Source: Adiantum capillus-veneris
Taxonomy: Eukaryota; Streptophyta; Polypodiopsida; Polypodiales; Pteridaceae
Reading direction: 5' to 3'
Assembly: GCA_014529385.2 (NCBI GenBank)
Contig: CM043953.1
Span: 88,902,342-88,962,341 of the forward strand
Length of the DNA stretch: 60,000 bases
Under the pieces are notes generated by a model. The model saw only the letters and a list, made by a program, of their open reading frames with translations, made no database searches and was not told the origin of the DNA. Positions 21,801-32,933 of the stretch are shown one piece after another. Both the position numbers and the translations under genes were made by a program. Each line of letters opens with the position of its first letter. Within the stretch, counting starts at the first letter, position 1.

Positions 21801-23399
21801 TGTCATACTAATCAATATCTAATTCTCCTAAATGATTTTCTCATATTAAATTGATCATTTAATGTGGGGAAGGCCAGGGGAGAAAAAGCTAGAATATTGG
21901 TTAAGCTAGCAGACCGGCCACAGTAGGGATCCAAAGGAGGGAAAATAGGGATCCAAAGGGGGGGGTCATCTGCAAAAGAGCCATGTGCAACAATGGGCTA
22001 AAAAGACCCTAAGGTTCAGCCCATTAAGACTTCCAAAATGCTAAGGTTCCAAAATTCAAAGGTTGTGTCCAAAGGTCAACCCTAGGAAAATTGGATGCTT
22101 TGTGTGTGCCCTAAAAGTCTTTGCACATCCCTACATGGGAGGGGGCGAGCCCTAAAGGTAGGGGATGAGAGAGAAAGCCACACACACACACACACACACA
22201 CACACAGGCTCCCTTTACACAAAGGGAATGAGGGACACATGTCAGCTCCCTAGGCCAGATGCCCACAAGGTGTGCCCAATTTCTATTGGATGACCCTTGA
22301 AGTGGACCAATGAGAATTTAAGCTAGAGTAAATCTAGTTTAATTAATTTAAAAAACATTTAATAAAAGAAACCAATGAGAATTAAGTCTCCTAGAAGACT
22401 ATTGGGCAGTCTCCCAAGGGGTCCAATGAGCATTCAGGAGCCCCATGGCTTGCCTGATTCCTATTGGCCAGGAGGCAAAGGGGTCCAATGAGAGTTTAGT
22501 TTAATTATTTAATTACCTAAAGCTCTCACAAAAGGGGAAAGGGGGACACATGTCAGAAGGCTATCACTTATGCTGCTTAATTGTAATTGGCTTGACTTGG
22601 GGAGGGCCAATGAGGCTTCAGCAAGAGCAATTAGCAAGAGGGCTCGCCCAAGAGAGAGAGGGGCTGATTTTTGCAAGGCATTATCACACACACACTCACA
22701 CAAGCTCATGTGTGAAGAAAGAGAAGACTATCTCTTCCCAAGCTTTAATGGAGAACTCATCACCTACTCCAAGCTTGTGAATAGAAGCCTACATCAACAC
22801 TCTCTTGGCATGTGGATGCAAATCCAACCAAGAGCCAAGCTTCAATGCATGCTCATCTCCTCTACCAAGCTAATTACTAAGCTAAGCTATGCTACATATG
22901 AGTGATTATGTGAGGAGATGTACATCTTTCTCGTAAGATACTCCTTCTTCCTCTCAATCTACTCTCATACCCTGCTAGCTCTCACCATCTTCGAAGGTGT
23001 GTGAGGTCTTGGGTCTGAGAACGGGGATAATTCAAGTTGTGTTTGTTAAGTGTTTTGCTTAGTGCATGAAGTTTCCATCTTCATTGCACTAGCTAGTCTT
23101 GAAGGAACACAAAGAATTGTATTGTACAATGTCTCTCTTGATGGGAGAAACCATAATACAAAGCCTTTTGGAGGGGGGACCGGCTCCATGAAAATCCGGT
23201 CCTCAACTGTTGTCAATAGCTTAATTTCTCTCTCTTTTGAAAGTATTGTCGATGCTATCTAACTAGGTGTTATGCTTTTTGTTGCTCTCTCCACCCAAGC
23301 ACTCTTGTAATTCTCATTAGGAATCTATTCTAGTGAAATGCCCACTATGTTCATGCTAATTTCCGCTACACATAAGTTATTAGGCCATTAAATGTTACA
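21801..23399. mobile_element. Solo LTR beta, 1599 bp, perfect 5-bp target duplication
   Basis: Starts TGTCATACTA and ends AATGTTACA (TG...CA), flanked by TACCC at 21796-21800 and 23400-23404. Removing it with one TACCC copy restores the protease reading frame (KEMGY joins [10 protein letters not shown]). It has no coding content. It includes a CA microsatellite at about 22183-22204, a second short CA run near 22685, and an unusual GGGGGGG run near 21959. A truncated relative lies at 49279-49940. Solo LTRs arise by recombination between the two LTRs of an element. The strand of the parent element is not known. Confidence 0.93.
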
Positions 23400-23404
23400 T
23401 ACCC

Positions 23405-24716
23405 CATCTCTTTAGGTCTGATTCCCAACTTTGAAGCCAATTCTGGGGAAATAAAGTTTGCTTTGGCCCCTGGGTCAAAGAAGATAAGCACTGTTTGATC
23501 CCTGACCTTTCCCCATGCTCTGCAAAGCTCACTTGCATCTGAATTTGGCTTGTCGCCCACCATATCTGGCACTAGACCAGCCATGGGCTTCTTTCCTTTC
23601 TTGTCTTCCTTGTCGTCAGAATCAGCTGGCCTTTTCTTTGTAGGGCAATTGTAAGCAATGTGGCCAGGCTGCTCACATATAAAGCATTTGTTCTCTGTCC
23701 TCAGGACCTTCTTTTGCTCTTCTGAATTGCGAGGAAAATGTCTTTTTCATTTCTTTGCTGGTCCCTTTTCTGATTCAGCCGTAGCTTTATCTTTCCCTGC
23801 GTTGGCTGGCTCCTGAGTCCCTTTAGGAGCTTCATTGGGAACGTGCTTCTTGGCTGAATTTTTCTTGCCTGATCCTGCCTTGACACCAGTGTTAAATTCA
23901 CAATCTTCTCCCTTGAGCAAACCATTGCCAGTGTTTGCTACCTCGATGAGCTGCGTCAAAGTAGTGACTTTTGTCTTCGTACAGTACTTTCTCAATCCTT
24001 TAGGTAGGCCACAACAGTATTTTTCAATCTGTTCTGTCAATGGCACAAACCTATAGGAAGTTACTGGAAGCAGAGCTTTCCAAAACTTCCGATTGTAATC
24101 ATCGAGATTTCTGCAAGTGGCTGCATTAAGCTGGTGCCATTCTGTCATGACATCTGCTTCAAAGTCATCAGATAACCATGTTGCTGCAAAAATCTACTTG
24201 AAGTAAATCCATGTGGACGGAGCTTGCCCTTGAAGCAATAAAGTTGTCCACCATTGTCCCGCATTCCCTGTCAAGAAAGTGACTGCCTAGCGGACCTTTG
24301 AAGCCTCTGTAAAGTTTCCCCCTGCATAGGCCTTATCAAACTGCTGGAGGAATGAGAGAGCCTTCTTCCTGTCATCAAACCCTGTAAAGGTCGTGAAAGA
24401 CACACCTTTGCCACCTTCTTTGTACGGAGTTGGCCTCTCCAGCGGCGTTAAATTGTCATATGGAAGTGACTGAAACATGGGAACACTGTTAGGGTTCATT
24501 TGTGTTCCCCGACTGCAATTAAGTTGACCTGGAAATGCCATATTTGGCTGCTGATTTGTAATTCCAGCCATACCAAAATTTGCCTGTGGCATCCCAAATT
24601 GGCCCTGAGTGCTCTAAAACCCTGGTAGCATGCCCGTGACACCATACATGAGGTTAGGCATCATCGTTTGAGCACTCAAGAACACTGTTCCTGGCGTGTA
24701 AAACTGATTTCCAGGT
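23405..24716 (-). pseudogene. CV1 gag, nucleocapsid and protease N-terminal half
   Basis: From right to left: N-terminal Gln/Asn/Pro-rich gag (24287-24716), a capsid region with FTTFTGFDDRKKALSFLQQF and LNAATCRNLDDYNRKFWKAL, a basic linker, the zinc knuckle CFICEQPGHIAYNC near 23660-23700, and the protease active site LIFFDPGAKANFISPELA near 23440, with DPG in place of DSG. Stops and shifts occur at about 24260, 24617 and 23745. The gag start is missing: coding runs straight into the truncated LTR at 24717. Confidence 0.87.
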
Positions 24717-25883
24717 GCATAACTGTACTAGAACCCTTCACGGTCAGTATTCCCACGCATTAAATGACTTTCCCAGCGCATACGGGCACTTTGCAAAACC
24801 TGGCGAGAGTCTGCAGCACGCTGAATTCTCTGTTTTCAGCCCTGAAAATGCGCTAGATCGCCTGTACAACGGTCCCCTTGTGTCCCCGAACCTTTTGGGG
24901 GTATTAGGGTCCGTTTAGGGCCAAAACCCTAAACCTGCAAAAATACACAGCAAGCTGTAATTTAATGTTTCGGGCTCCGTTTCGCGTGCCGGTCGCATCC
25001 GTAGCAAGTCCTCGAGCTCCCGCACCTGTAGGGCTACTTGCCCTTTGAATCGGACGAGATTTCGAGTGTAAAACCTCTCCGAATCACCTGTACCTGTGGG
25101 GGATTAGCCGCTAGCTAATCCAGTACCTGTGCAAGAGGCTCTTGCCTCGGCAATCGCGCATGAACCCACACAACTGTACATTGGTCAAATGAAAAGCCCA
25201 CTAGTGGGGCATAACATACTACCATAGAGGAGAGAGAGGGCAGTGCGTAGCGTGCAGGGCATCACTCTTGGCACCGCACTGTGCATAAGAGGGAAAGCAA
25301 GCACTCCATAGCTCTTAATCTGTGACAAAACTGAAAATCAGCCTCCTCTCTCATTTTAGGCGCCCCCTCCTCTAGCCAGAAGTAGCGGAAGGCTCACAGA
25401 GTGACACCTCGCCCAGTTTCTGATTTTGGCCAACTAGGCTAAAAATATCTCAACTGGTGCGCCAGTTGACTTGACAGCAGAGCAATAAAATGTTCCTCTT
25501 GTCATTCCGGAGCTAATGACGCAAACACATTTTCGGGTCCCAAAATAGCAGTTCCCTAAATTTTAGGAGATACTGCCATTGTATCTTTCTAGGTCATCCG
25601 ACCCCCTTTGTACACTTCAGCCACACCCAGAACTGAAATGTAGCCTCTGTAGCAAAGGATTCCACTTTGGCTAGTCAATGACCCCACTTTGGCTAACCAT
25701 AGTCCTTGTCCAACCTTAGTGCTCTCTTGCCCTCAGGCCTGGACTCCCTCTGGACAGTTCCACACTAGCTATGCAATGCAGGGCAGTTAGATTTCCCGAG
25801 GGGTGTTTCCAAAAAGTGAAAGTAAATAGATAATAAGAAAGAAATCAACAAAAAGGATAGATAGTAGTCACACGCTAGTGACA
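24717..25883 (-). repeat. CV1 5' LTR, truncated at inner end
   Basis: Nearly identical to 16860-18026 over 1167 bp. The remaining 296 bp of LTR, the PBS and the leader are absent, and gag begins immediately. Outer end GTGACA is followed by target duplication ACAGT. Confidence 0.92.
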
Positions 25884-25888
25884 ACAGT

Positions 25889-26643
25889 AGATCAGCCCCG
25901 GCGTCGACACGACACAGCAGATCAGCCTAGCGTTTTGCATTTGCAGGATATCCGGCGACAACAGATTAGTTTTCAGCCCTAGCGTTTTGGGTTTGCAGAT
26001 CAGCCCCGGCGTTTTGCAGATTTACTGCGACGGAACATCAAGGAACATCAGCGTTTTCAGTTTTTAGCAGTTAGCACCCGCAGTAGAAGTCACGGCTCTC
26101 ACATCTCACCTTCCCGCAGCAGATCCTTGCCGCACGGTCAGTTTCCGCAAGGTTTACAGTTTCAGCCCGGAAAACGCAGATCTCAGCATCTGAGTTTTCA
26201 GCGGGTCGTTGTCACATCGTCGGGATCGACATCGTCACCAACATAGAGCCAGAATTTAGCAGATAGAAGATTTGCATATTTTAGCCATTAGCGTTTTCAG
26301 AGTTCAGCCCGTCTCGTCGTCGTCCTCATCGTCGTCGACATCGTTGGCAAGTCCAAGCATTGTAGAGATTTGTGCAATCATAAAAGTATACCGCTGTCGC
26401 CATAGAGAGTGGGGCCTTCGGAGGAGGGTTTGACAACATCTCTGGTGTCGTATTCTCTTCTCTCTCTATCTCTCAGTCTCATGCACTTTCATTCACAGTG
26501 TCCATTCACTTTGTTTGTGTCCATTGCACTCTCTCACTAAAGGAACGGAAGGCTCTCCCTTCCATAAGAAAAAGGAACCTTGAGCACAGTTCGGAGCACT
26601 CATCTTGAGCAAAGTTCAAACATTCATTCCGCTGCACCTTACA
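25889..26643 (+). mobile_element. Alpha solo LTR, right part
   Basis: Continues the plus-strand alpha LTR from 16563 and ends CCGCTGCACCTTACA. Together the parts make 1221 bp, between the lengths of copies b and a. Numerous GCGTTTT(G/T) motifs, the reverse complement of the AAAACGC motif, are present at 25930-26300. No PBS follows, so this is a solo LTR. Confidence 0.92.
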
Positions 26644-26648
26644 GTGTC

Positions 26649-26835
26649 ATTTTGGTTGATTGGGATGAGGTAATGTGTGGTGTTTGTGTTTTGACTGGAC
26701 ACCATCATTGGGTTTTCCTCCTATGGTGCGGTTCCAATCCATGGCTTTGACTATTGCTGGGAGTAGGACTCTTTGGCTCATATTTGGATTATTTTTGTTG
26801 AGGATGCAGGCAGGTTGTATTTGCCCTATCACCCT
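26649..26835. other. Host flank between alpha solo LTR and CV2
   Basis: Short stretch with an open plus frame (LGFPPMVRFQSMALTIAGSR...). This could be LINE coding sequence but I cannot place it in a domain. Before the insertions it adjoined 16097. Confidence 0.35.
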
Positions 26836-27472
26836 TGTAAGAGACTTGGACACTCCCAAGTCAAGATTCTACCGCGACAGGATAAGAATTCACTTCAAAA
26901 CAGTTAACATTTCACAATTGATTCGATACAGGCCGGCAGAGTTCCGTACCTAGGGATATTGGCCCCAAAGACTGGCGCCCCTTTCGGTATTTGTTTTTCT
27001 ATTAATATGCAACTCAAAGTACAAGCAAGTGGGAGGCTCTCACTTTGAGACTCTGCGTCCAGATGCTCTAAGAAGTGAGAGGCCTGCCCACACTTATAAA
27101 GTTTTTACAAGGGATGCCACAAGCAGAGCCCCATAAGCTGTCCCAAAAACTTTCCAAAAGTAAAGCAGTTTCAATTTCCTCTCACAAGCCCTCTTGGGGT
27201 AATTAAAGCAATTTCCAAAAGCTCCAATGTATAGAGTTTTCATCCCTACTTAAAGAAAAGCAAGCCAAAAGCTGCCATACGGAAATCTGCCATGTGAGCC
27301 CTGCAACGAAAATTATGCTGGAATTTGCGCCGCAATTCACGCCGGAATTCGTGCCGCAACTCACGGGCCAGTCCATACGATGCTGCCACGTCAGCACTGC
27401 TGTTCCGGGATTGTTGTCAGCCGGGGGCGGGTGTGTGTGAGTACTGGGCAGCCACGTCACCAGTTTGTGATA
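26836..27472 (-). repeat. CV2 3' LTR
   Basis: 637 bp, homologous throughout to 32934-33548; begins TGTAAGAGACTTGG. Contains the GGCGCCCCTTTCGGTATTT block at about 26973. The outer terminal dinucleotide at 27471-27472 is TA instead of CA. Confidence 0.9.
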
Positions 27473-27485
27473 TACCCCCCTCTTG
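27473..27485 (-). promoter_or_regulatory. CV2 polypurine tract
   Basis: Minus strand CAAGAGGGGGGTA directly before the LTR. Confidence 0.85.
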
Positions 27486-28080
27486 AAAGCATTGTAATCG
27501 CCCTGGATTACGCCTGCAAAACAGAGAAGCCATAAACTGTCTTAGCAGACACTGACTATTAGTACTGACGCACTAGGAACACACATCTAGCACATGTACC
27601 AATCGACAGTCACATCACTGGACATCACTTGACATCACATGACAAATCACATTCAACATTCATTTGGATCTCAGACCATGATTTATCGGCAACGCAATTA
27701 GCAATCGCACCTAGATCCACTTAGGACCTCATAGATGCCCGATTGACTAATCTCTATTGCAACCATGTCTATCGAGATCGTTCAGACCAAAATGCTGTAG
27801 TCATTTCGTCTATCAGTTCCTGCACTTAAACGAGTCAAGAACAAATCAGTATCATATTATCGGGAATTCCAGTTCATAAAGTTATACAGCAGAATACTGC
27901 CAGCTCCCAGTATCCCTGAAACTCAAAGAGACATCAGTGACTTTAATATCAAAAATCGAGGCAATATGTTGACAAAGAAGCAGAGCAACTCCCCTCTTAT
28001 GCATACCTGCTGCACCACATTCCGCCTAAGCTGAGTTCGGGGTTTTATCTAGAATAGACTATGCGAATCCAAATGCTTCA
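27486..28080 (-). other. CV2 3' untranslated region
   Basis: No coding sequence recognised. It contains repeated ACATCACTGGACATCACTTGACATCACATG around 27612-27645 as short tandem CATCACxxGA units. Confidence 0.55.
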
Positions 28081-28082
28081 AG

Positions 28083-28450
28083 GTAAAGGTTCACAATCTG
28101 AGGAGTATCTGCTAGGTCCTCCTCCATCCACTTCGCATCCAATGCAGGATAGTTCTTGAATTTAACCAAGAACCGCCTTATCACTTTACCCTTAATCTTT
28201 CTATCTTTATGTGCCAATATCTATCTGTTTTCTTCCACTTTGGGTTGCTCATCAGGCTTCCCATCTTCGGGCACATCGCCTTTAAAAGGCTTCAAGAGAC
28301 TCACATGAAAAGCATTGTGAATTCTCCAAGTATCGGGCAGCTTCAGTTGGAAGGAGACATCATTTATCTTTTCGGAGATCTGGAAAGGTCCGTAGTATCG
28401 CATACTAAGCTTTGGAAAAAGCCTCTCCTTTTCCTTTTTCTTTCTTAGGC
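28083..28450 (-). pseudogene. CV2 integrase C-terminus and chromodomain
   Basis: The GPF-like region is open at 28221-28403 ([35 protein letters not shown]). The chromodomain follows in minus order: ILAHKDRKIKGKV, RFLVKFKNYPALDAKWMEED and NLYLEAFGF, ending near 28085. A stop (TAG) separates the two near 28226. Confidence 0.82.
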
Positions 28451-28594
28451 GTGCCTTCTAAAAATGTAAGAGCACCCAATTGTTCTCCTTCAATTTCAAA
28501 TCGTGACGATGGCGATTTGCTGCATTTTTCTGTCTTTCTTGAGATTTCTGCAAACACTCGCGGACCTGGCAAAAGCCGTATCTAAGTCACGCGT

Positions 28595-29113
28595 TTACTC
28601 ATCGCTTTCAAAAATCTTATCTTTCGTGCTTACAAAGGGTGGAACCTTCGTAGCACCTTCAATAATCTCAAATGGCGCCTTCCCCATCGAAGAGTGTATC
28701 GTGTTATTGTAGGCAAATTCCACCAAAGATAAATACTTTTCCCATCGAGTCTTTTGATCCGAGATGTAAGACTTCAATCTAGTACCCGTGAATTTGGGGT
28801 CCCTATCGGAGACAATTGTCTCGGGCATGCCATGTAATCTGAAGATCCGGGCCACAAACAGTCTCGCTAAGTGATCCGGCTTGACTGTTTTCTTCACGGG
28901 AATGAAATGAGCTTGCTTGCTAAATCTGTCAATAACAGTCAAGATACCATCGTGACCACTTTGTTTTCTGGGGAGATAAAAAATGAAATCCATTGCAATA
29001 CTTTCTGAGGGGCGGGTGGGTATGGGTAAAGGCTGTAACAATCCCGTGTGCTTTATGCCTGTCAAACTTGACCTTCTGGCATACCAAGCAACTGCGTACA
29101 AAATCGTCCACAT
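28595..29113 (-). pseudogene. CV2 integrase core, catalytic glutamate deleted
   Basis: Shows the zinc-region remnant, AMDFIFYLPRK with the first aspartate and IVSDRDPKFTG with the second. The frame then jumps straight to RLKSYISDQKTRWEKYLSLVEF. In CV1 and CV3 about 50 residues lie between, including the DGQ(S)E glutamate. An in-frame deletion near 28783 therefore removed the third catalytic residue. The upstream zinc-binding residues are partly in another frame (28929-29111). Confidence 0.88.
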
Positions 29114-29119
29114 CCTTCT

Positions 29120-29795
29120 TCAGTCTTGGCTAAAAGAAGTATCTCTCTACCCCTTTTAAGGTGGTAGCAATGCCGCGGTGGCATTCGGTCATAACCTTTT
29201 TCCTCAACGGTTGTGTAACGCACAACACGGTTTTCCTCATCAAGTAGCCATTCCGAATGGAATATCCCGCTAATATCTTCCCATTCCGTATCCAAGTGAA
29301 AATATCTACAAAATCTATATCTGTGGCATACTGAACGACCATATCCTCGAAGCTCCTATGATGAATCATGGAAATAGCCAAAACTAACGGCTTCCGGGAC
29401 AAAGCATCTGCCACCAAATTCTTCTGTCCCTGCACATGGACAATCTGAAAGTGAAACTGTCACAAGATGTTCGCCCATCGCATCTGCTATTTTGATAGCT
29501 GCTTCTATGACAAATAGCGTAAACTCTGATGGTCTGTGAAGACAGTAAAATCCGCTCCGAGTAGGTAATGTCGCCATTGAATAAGAGCATGGATAACCGC
29601 CAAAAGCTCTTTCTCATAAATCTGTGCAGCCAATCCCGACCTTGAGAACAATCGGCTCTCGTAGGCAATGACATGGTCTTCTTGCATTAAGACCGCACCC
29701 AGACTACGACCATAAGCATCACAATATACTTCAAATGACTTCTACAAGTCCGGCAAAGTCAAAACTGGTCCTGTAGTCAACTTTTGTTTCAAAGT
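29120..29795 (-). pseudogene. CV2 RNase H and linker, frame-broken
   Basis: Fragments in three frames: VIAYESRLFSRSGLAAQIYEKELLAVIHALI with RWRHYLLGADFTVFTDHQSLRYL-type continuation (29505-29687), then the HVQGQKNLVADALSRKP linker (29360-29440) and the pre-integrase block. Order and similarity to CV1 and CV3 are clear. Confidence 0.82.
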
Positions 29796-30640
29796 CTAAA
29801 AGACAGACACCTCCGTGGGTCCCCACGAGAAAGGGACTCCTTTCTGTGTCAAGATATGCAAAGGGGAAGCAACCTTTGCAAACTTTCTATTGAACCGCTT
29901 GCAGTACGAACACAATCCCAAGAAGCTTCTAACTTCATGGACATTCTTCAAATCGGGCCAATCACGGATAGTCTCTATCTTGACTGGGTCCATCTGCACT
30001 CCTGCCTGCTGAGACAATGTGTCCCAAAAAGTGTATCTCTGGACCAAAATTTCACTTTTCTTTGCATTAATCACCAACTTGTGATCTCGTAATGCTTGAA
30101 AGACCTGTAGCAGATGTTCTCTTTGTTTTGCCTCATCCTTGGAGAAAACAATGATGTCGTCAAAGGAAGTGTCAAGAAATAGTCTGTACTCTCGAAAAAT
30201 CCTGTCCATCATCCGGTTAAATGTCGCAAGAGCATTGGTGAGGCCAAAAGGCATCACCAAAAACTCAAATAACCCAAAAGTCGTCTGAAAAGTTGTCTTG
30301 TAGACATCTCTCGACGCGATTCGGATCTGATGATATCCGCTTTTTAAGTCGAATCTGCCAAAACACGAGGATCCCTGTAGTCTGTCAAGAATATCATCCA
30401 TCGTAGAAATCGGAAATTTGTTCTTGATGGTGATTTTGTTGAGAGCTCTGTAATCGATGCACATTCTCTAGGATCCATCTTTCTTCAAAACCAACAACAC
30501 TCGAGAGCAGTACGGTGCAGTACTAGGCTGGACAAGACCCTTTTCGAAGAGGTCTTTCACTTGGTTCATAATTTCTTCGTTCTAGGCTCGGCTCACACGG
30601 TAAGGTGGTCGGTTCGGTGGTGTGCTTCCACGTATCATAT
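29796..30640 (-). pseudogene. CV2 reverse transcriptase
   Basis: Main frame 29796-30464 has [50 protein letters not shown], the catalytic box as TSFDDIIVFSKDE and LGLCSYCKRFNRKFAKVAS. The FDD box is intact. Upstream N-terminal RT (30465-30640) is in another frame and contains stops (TAG at about 30470). Confidence 0.88.
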
Positions 30641-31270
30641 CAATGGTATGATCCTCAAGACGAGCGGGTGATAACTTGCCTGGCAGGCCCTTTGAAAAGC
30701 AATCGGCATGAGTGTGGAGAAAATCTTGGCGTTCTTTATCAAGTTCATATATATTGTCCTATTCTCATCATTCAACTCTCTCAAAAAGGTCGAGTAAACA
30801 AATAGACTGGATTTCATTAATTTTGAAATGGCCGAAGCCGATACAATAGGGACAGACTCGCCCTTAGATTTTACATCAAGTACAATAATTCGGCCCTTCT
30901 CTGTAGTCAAAGTCGCTTTTCTCGCCCGATAGTCGACCACGGTGTTGTTCTTATGGTATCAGGGAATTCCCAAGAGGACATCACAACCTTCCAAGGGTAT
31001 TATGTAGAAGTCCTCGTGCCCCAAATACCCCTGACAATGCACCGGAGTTTGCCAATGATAGGTGTAATGGCTACGTCCCTGCCCGGTGCCGCTAGAACTG
31101 GCTCTGCTAGTGGTCCTATCTGATCGGGTGTGATCTCGAGCCACGCCGCCAATTCAGGTGAAATGAGGTTGGCCTTGGCTCCTCCATCAAAGAAAATAAG
31201 GGCTTCTTGGTCTTTCACTTTGCCCCATGCTCGGCAAAGTTCGGTACTCTCATCAATCGTGCTTGGGTCA
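30641..31270 (-). pseudogene. CV2 aspartic protease and linker to RT
   Basis: Active site ALIFFDGGAKANLISPELAA near 31150-31200, where DGG replaces DSG, then AITPIIGKL and GCDVLLGIP near 30965. Homology with CV1 continues in ARKATLTTEKGRIIVLDVKS and VPIVSASAI. Two frame changes occur. Confidence 0.85.
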
Positions 31271-31279
31271 GTACCCATG

Positions 31280-32920
31280 CAATCTGGAACCAGTGGTGCT
31301 TTTATCTTGCCTTTTTGTCCATGTTCCTCAGTTGCTTTCGAACCCTCTGGCCTGTCTTCATCCTTGTCGCTCTGTTCTTTTGGTGCCTTTTTAGGGCACT
31401 TCGTGGAGATATGCCCAGTTTCCCCGCATCCAAAGCACTTCCCCTCAATGATATAGAGAGCTCTCTCTTGAAGAGTGAGCTTGGGTCGTGCATCCTTTTC
31501 TTTCTTTTCTGGGTTGCTCTTCCTCTTTCTACTTTCATTGTTTGAAGTCTGTTCGGTCCTTTGCGTCATGATTTCATCTGTGGGTAGGTCAAACTACCTA
31601 AATGAATGGCAAAACCCCGTTTCGCATGACTCATCAGTTTCTGAATGGAATCTGACTTTTTCTCTGAGCAGTGATCTCGGATCTCTGTAGGAAGTCCCAA
31701 GGTAAACCGCTCAATCTGTTCTTTGAAGGAGATCTTCTTAAATGAAGAGGCCGGTAGAGAAGAGCTTCAGAATCTCTCGCAATATGCGTCCAATGTATTC
31801 TTCTTGGTCATCCGAAGATGGTTCCAAGAAGTTCGTATGTCGCGTTCGTACTCTCAAGTCAGCCAAGAAGAAATAAAAAGCCTTTTAAATTTCAGCCATT
31901 TAACTGGCCTGTCTTGTTTAAGCGTGGACCACCAACTTCGAGCATTTCCCTTGAAGTAAGATGTAGCCCTCCGAATCTTGGAGTGCTTTGCGTAACGCCC
32001 TCCAAAGAAAGCTATGTCAAACTGCTGTATGAAAGCCAAAGCCTTCAAAGCATCTCTATAACCAGAATACGTGTCAAATTTAATTGACTATCCACCTTCC
32101 TTAAACTCTCGGACTTTCTTGCTTTTATCTTCCAGAAAGTCATACTGATTGGCTTTATAAAAATTCTTCTTTTGCGTAAAAGATGATGTCATCAGAGTCC
32201 AAACTATCCGAAGACGAGTCCTCTGTAGAACTGTCAACAACTGGGCGAGATTTAGACTTCTTTGCCTTTTTCTTGTCCTTTTCGAAGCTTTGCTTTTTCC
32301 CTTTTCTGTCTTCTTCGCTCAAGTCAGAGGAGCTAGAAGAACTCGAAGAAGAAGAAAAAGAAGAAGCGGGTACTCCTTCAAATCGAACACGCTTCTTCTG
32401 TTTTCTTGCAGATGCAAATGTAGACTGATGACCCAAATGTAGACTGATGATCCAAATAACTCGGGAAGTCAGTTCCTTTCTTCTGCTTTTTGTCGTGCTT
32501 TTATGCTTTGTTCTGCGCGTCAAAAAGCTGAGAAATCCATGCATCAACCACCTTTCTAATTCTTGTTCTGTAAACATCCTTGGAGAAGGAGGTTTCTTGA
32601 GTGCCGGTTTGAGGGGTGGTTCTGTGGTTTGCCGCCACTTTGAATGCACCTCGTTGAAGGAGGTCTGAGTCATAAATTTTGCAAATTTCGGGTTCTTCGC
32701 AAAATTTAGCATCATCTTTGTTGCATCGTCGATTAATCATCGACGCTCCATCTCTTCAAGCTCTGCCTGAGTATGCAGGCGGGCCGTACTCCTCGCGTGA
32801 ATCTTCTTCATGATGTCTTCCCGCATCGTCGGATGCAGAGGAAGTCGACTGTCTTTTGCTTGAATTTATAAGTGCCGCGTAAAAAGGATCGGATTTCCCG
32901 GTAGAAGAAAAATCGGCCGT
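31280..32920 (-). pseudogene. CV2 gag and nucleocapsid
   Basis: Zinc knuckle CFGCGETGHISTKC near 31410-31450. Capsid region near 31700-32100 (KALAFIQQFDIAFFGGRYAK, SKIRRATSYFKGNARSWW). N-terminal part 32155-32920 is lysine- and serine-rich with an uninterrupted run of about ten serines near 32345. Several frameshifts. Start near 32920-32956, next to the PBS. Confidence 0.85.
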
Positions 32921-32932
32921 GCTCTGATACCA
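32921..32932 (-). promoter_or_regulatory. CV2 primer-binding site
   Basis: GCTCTGATACCA on the plus strand, complementary to initiator Met tRNA on the element strand, one base from the 5' LTR. Confidence 0.9.
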
Positions 32933-32933
32933 C

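Larger units (their letters stand above)
16564..25883 (-). mobile_element. Chromovirus CV1 (Ty3/gypsy), 9.3 kb, with nested solo LTR
   Basis: Flanked by perfect ACAGT duplications (16559-16563 and 25884-25888). Element order on the minus strand: truncated 5' LTR (24717-25883), gag, zinc knuckle, protease interrupted by solo LTR beta, RT, RNase H, integrase, chromodomain, PPT, 3' LTR (16564-18026). The chromodomain at the integrase C-terminus defines chromoviruses and targets insertion to chromatin marks. Without beta the element is about 7.7 kb. Disabling lesions are a loss of 296 bp of inner 5' LTR plus PBS, a frameshift in RT and the nested insertion. Confidence 0.93.
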
